Positions 60,550 through 60,770 of a DNA stretch of 60,770 nt are shown here, piece by piece. Below the pieces are notes generated by a model, which searched no databases, was not told the DNA's origin, and saw nothing but the letters and a program-made list of their open reading frames with translations. The translations under genes were made by a program, and so were the position numbers. The DNA is taken from NCBI GenBank assembly GCA_944323615.1, contig CALUTG010000006.1:1-60770 (forward strand), given 5' to 3'. Source of the stretch: Candidatus Gastranaerophilales bacterium (GTDB taxonomy: Bacteria; Cyanobacteriota; Vampirovibrionia; Gastranaerophilales; Gastranaerophilaceae). Each line of letters begins with the position of its first letter. The stretch's first letter is position 1.

Positions 60550-60608
60550 AATGGCGGAGCAACCGGCTGTTAACCGGTAGGTTGTTGGTTCGAGTCCAAC
60601 CTGGGGAG
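60537..60608 (+). tRNA. tRNA-Asn (GTT)
   Basis: A full cloverleaf: acceptor TCCTCAG/CTGGGGA, D stem GCTC/GAGC, anticodon stem ACCGG/CCGGT with loop CTGTTAA and anticodon GTT, T stem GTTGG/CCAAC with TTCGAGT, discriminator G. CCA is not encoded. It is followed by TTTTTT and then a terminator. Confidence 0.96.
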
Positions 60609-60626
60609 TTTTTTATTGTTAAAATT

Positions 60627-60654
60627 AAAGCAGGGTGTGCCCCTGCTTTTGTTT
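60627..60654 (+). terminator. Terminator after tRNA-Asn
   Basis: AAAGCAGGG (60627-60635), loop TGTGC, CCCTGCTTT (60641-60649), then TGTTTT. Confidence 0.85.
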
Positions 60655-60770
60655 TAACCAAAATTCTAAAGTTGGACGAGAACCACAAGGCGAAGCCTTG
60701 TTTTAGGTTCGAGCGCGAGCCGGCAGAGGGCGAAGGCTTGACGGCAAAATGGCAAAGCCATTGCAGGCGG
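60655..60770. repeat. Small-loop hairpin cluster at window end
   Basis: CAAGGC-GAA-GCCTTG (60686-60700) and AATGGC-AAA-GCCATT (60748-60762) are perfect stems with 3-base loops; GGCAGAGGGCGAAGG between them resembles sequence near 7449 and 52589. No gene is visible. Confidence 0.5.

Overview
The window reads as a low-GC chromosomal segment of a flagellated, diderm, anaerobic bacterium. The best guess is a non-photosynthetic relative of cyanobacteria (Vampirovibrionia/Melainabacteria, probably order Gastranaerophilales). This is an inference from several signs: a NADH-module-less 11-subunit complex I of the cyanobacterial/plastid composition, a cyanobacterial-looking AlaRS N-terminus, a meso-DAP-type MurE, PBPs and OmpH/Skp (a diderm envelope), an anaerobic RNR activase, and small proteins of a style I associate with these gut bacteria. 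No 16S gene is present to prove it.

Layout. 1-9344: envelope and flagellar export genes. A partial fliF runs leftward, then adk, folC and a large sensor kinase, then a rightward cluster of a tandem-SpoA motor-switch protein, fliO, fliP, a 500-base degenerate repeat block, a fliQ with a long C-terminal extension, a small secreted protein and fliR. 9356-11572: a GH57 glycosidase with an operator-like palindrome. 11651-15216: murD-ftsW-murG. 15281-24821: nuoABCDHIJKLMN, gap-free and without nuoEFG. 24899-28136: TPR protein, small unknown, SpoIID-like protein, zinc dehydrogenase and a tiny hydrophobic ORF facing a convergent promoter. 28240-32347: ftsI/pbp-murE-nagA-like operon. 32669-40684: a small NF-motif protein, mnmG/alaS (AlaRS with a His/Cys-rich insert), nrdG, an acyl-CoA-synthetase-like gene and a family-4 uracil-DNA glycosylase. 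40736-47735: a classical fatty-acid/L32 cluster (unknown-yceD-rpmF-plsX-fabH-fabD-fabG-acpP-fabF). 47736-48405: a palindrome-rich MITE-like element. 48406-51033: tsaC, a six-repeat secreted peptide, a GNAT enzyme and small unknowns. 51640-52493: rpsL-rpsG with a structured leader. 52634-60608: an inactive-looking AICAR-transformylase homologue, PBP1A, a YkgJ-like protein, secreted proteins, OmpH, DivIC/FtsB, TPR, Mini-RNase III and tRNA-Asn.

Working together: most genes are housekeeping (peptidoglycan synthesis, fatty-acid synthesis, translation, energy conversion). The unusual material is in gene starts, intergenic palindromes and small proteins. Many single genes have a sigma70-type -10 box ending 6-7 bases before the ATG, which predicts leaderless mRNAs, while operon-internal genes carry ordinary Shine-Dalgarno sites. 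Several small proteins share a short Asn/Phe-rich N-terminus. Intergenic spaces are seeded with short perfect hairpins of related design.
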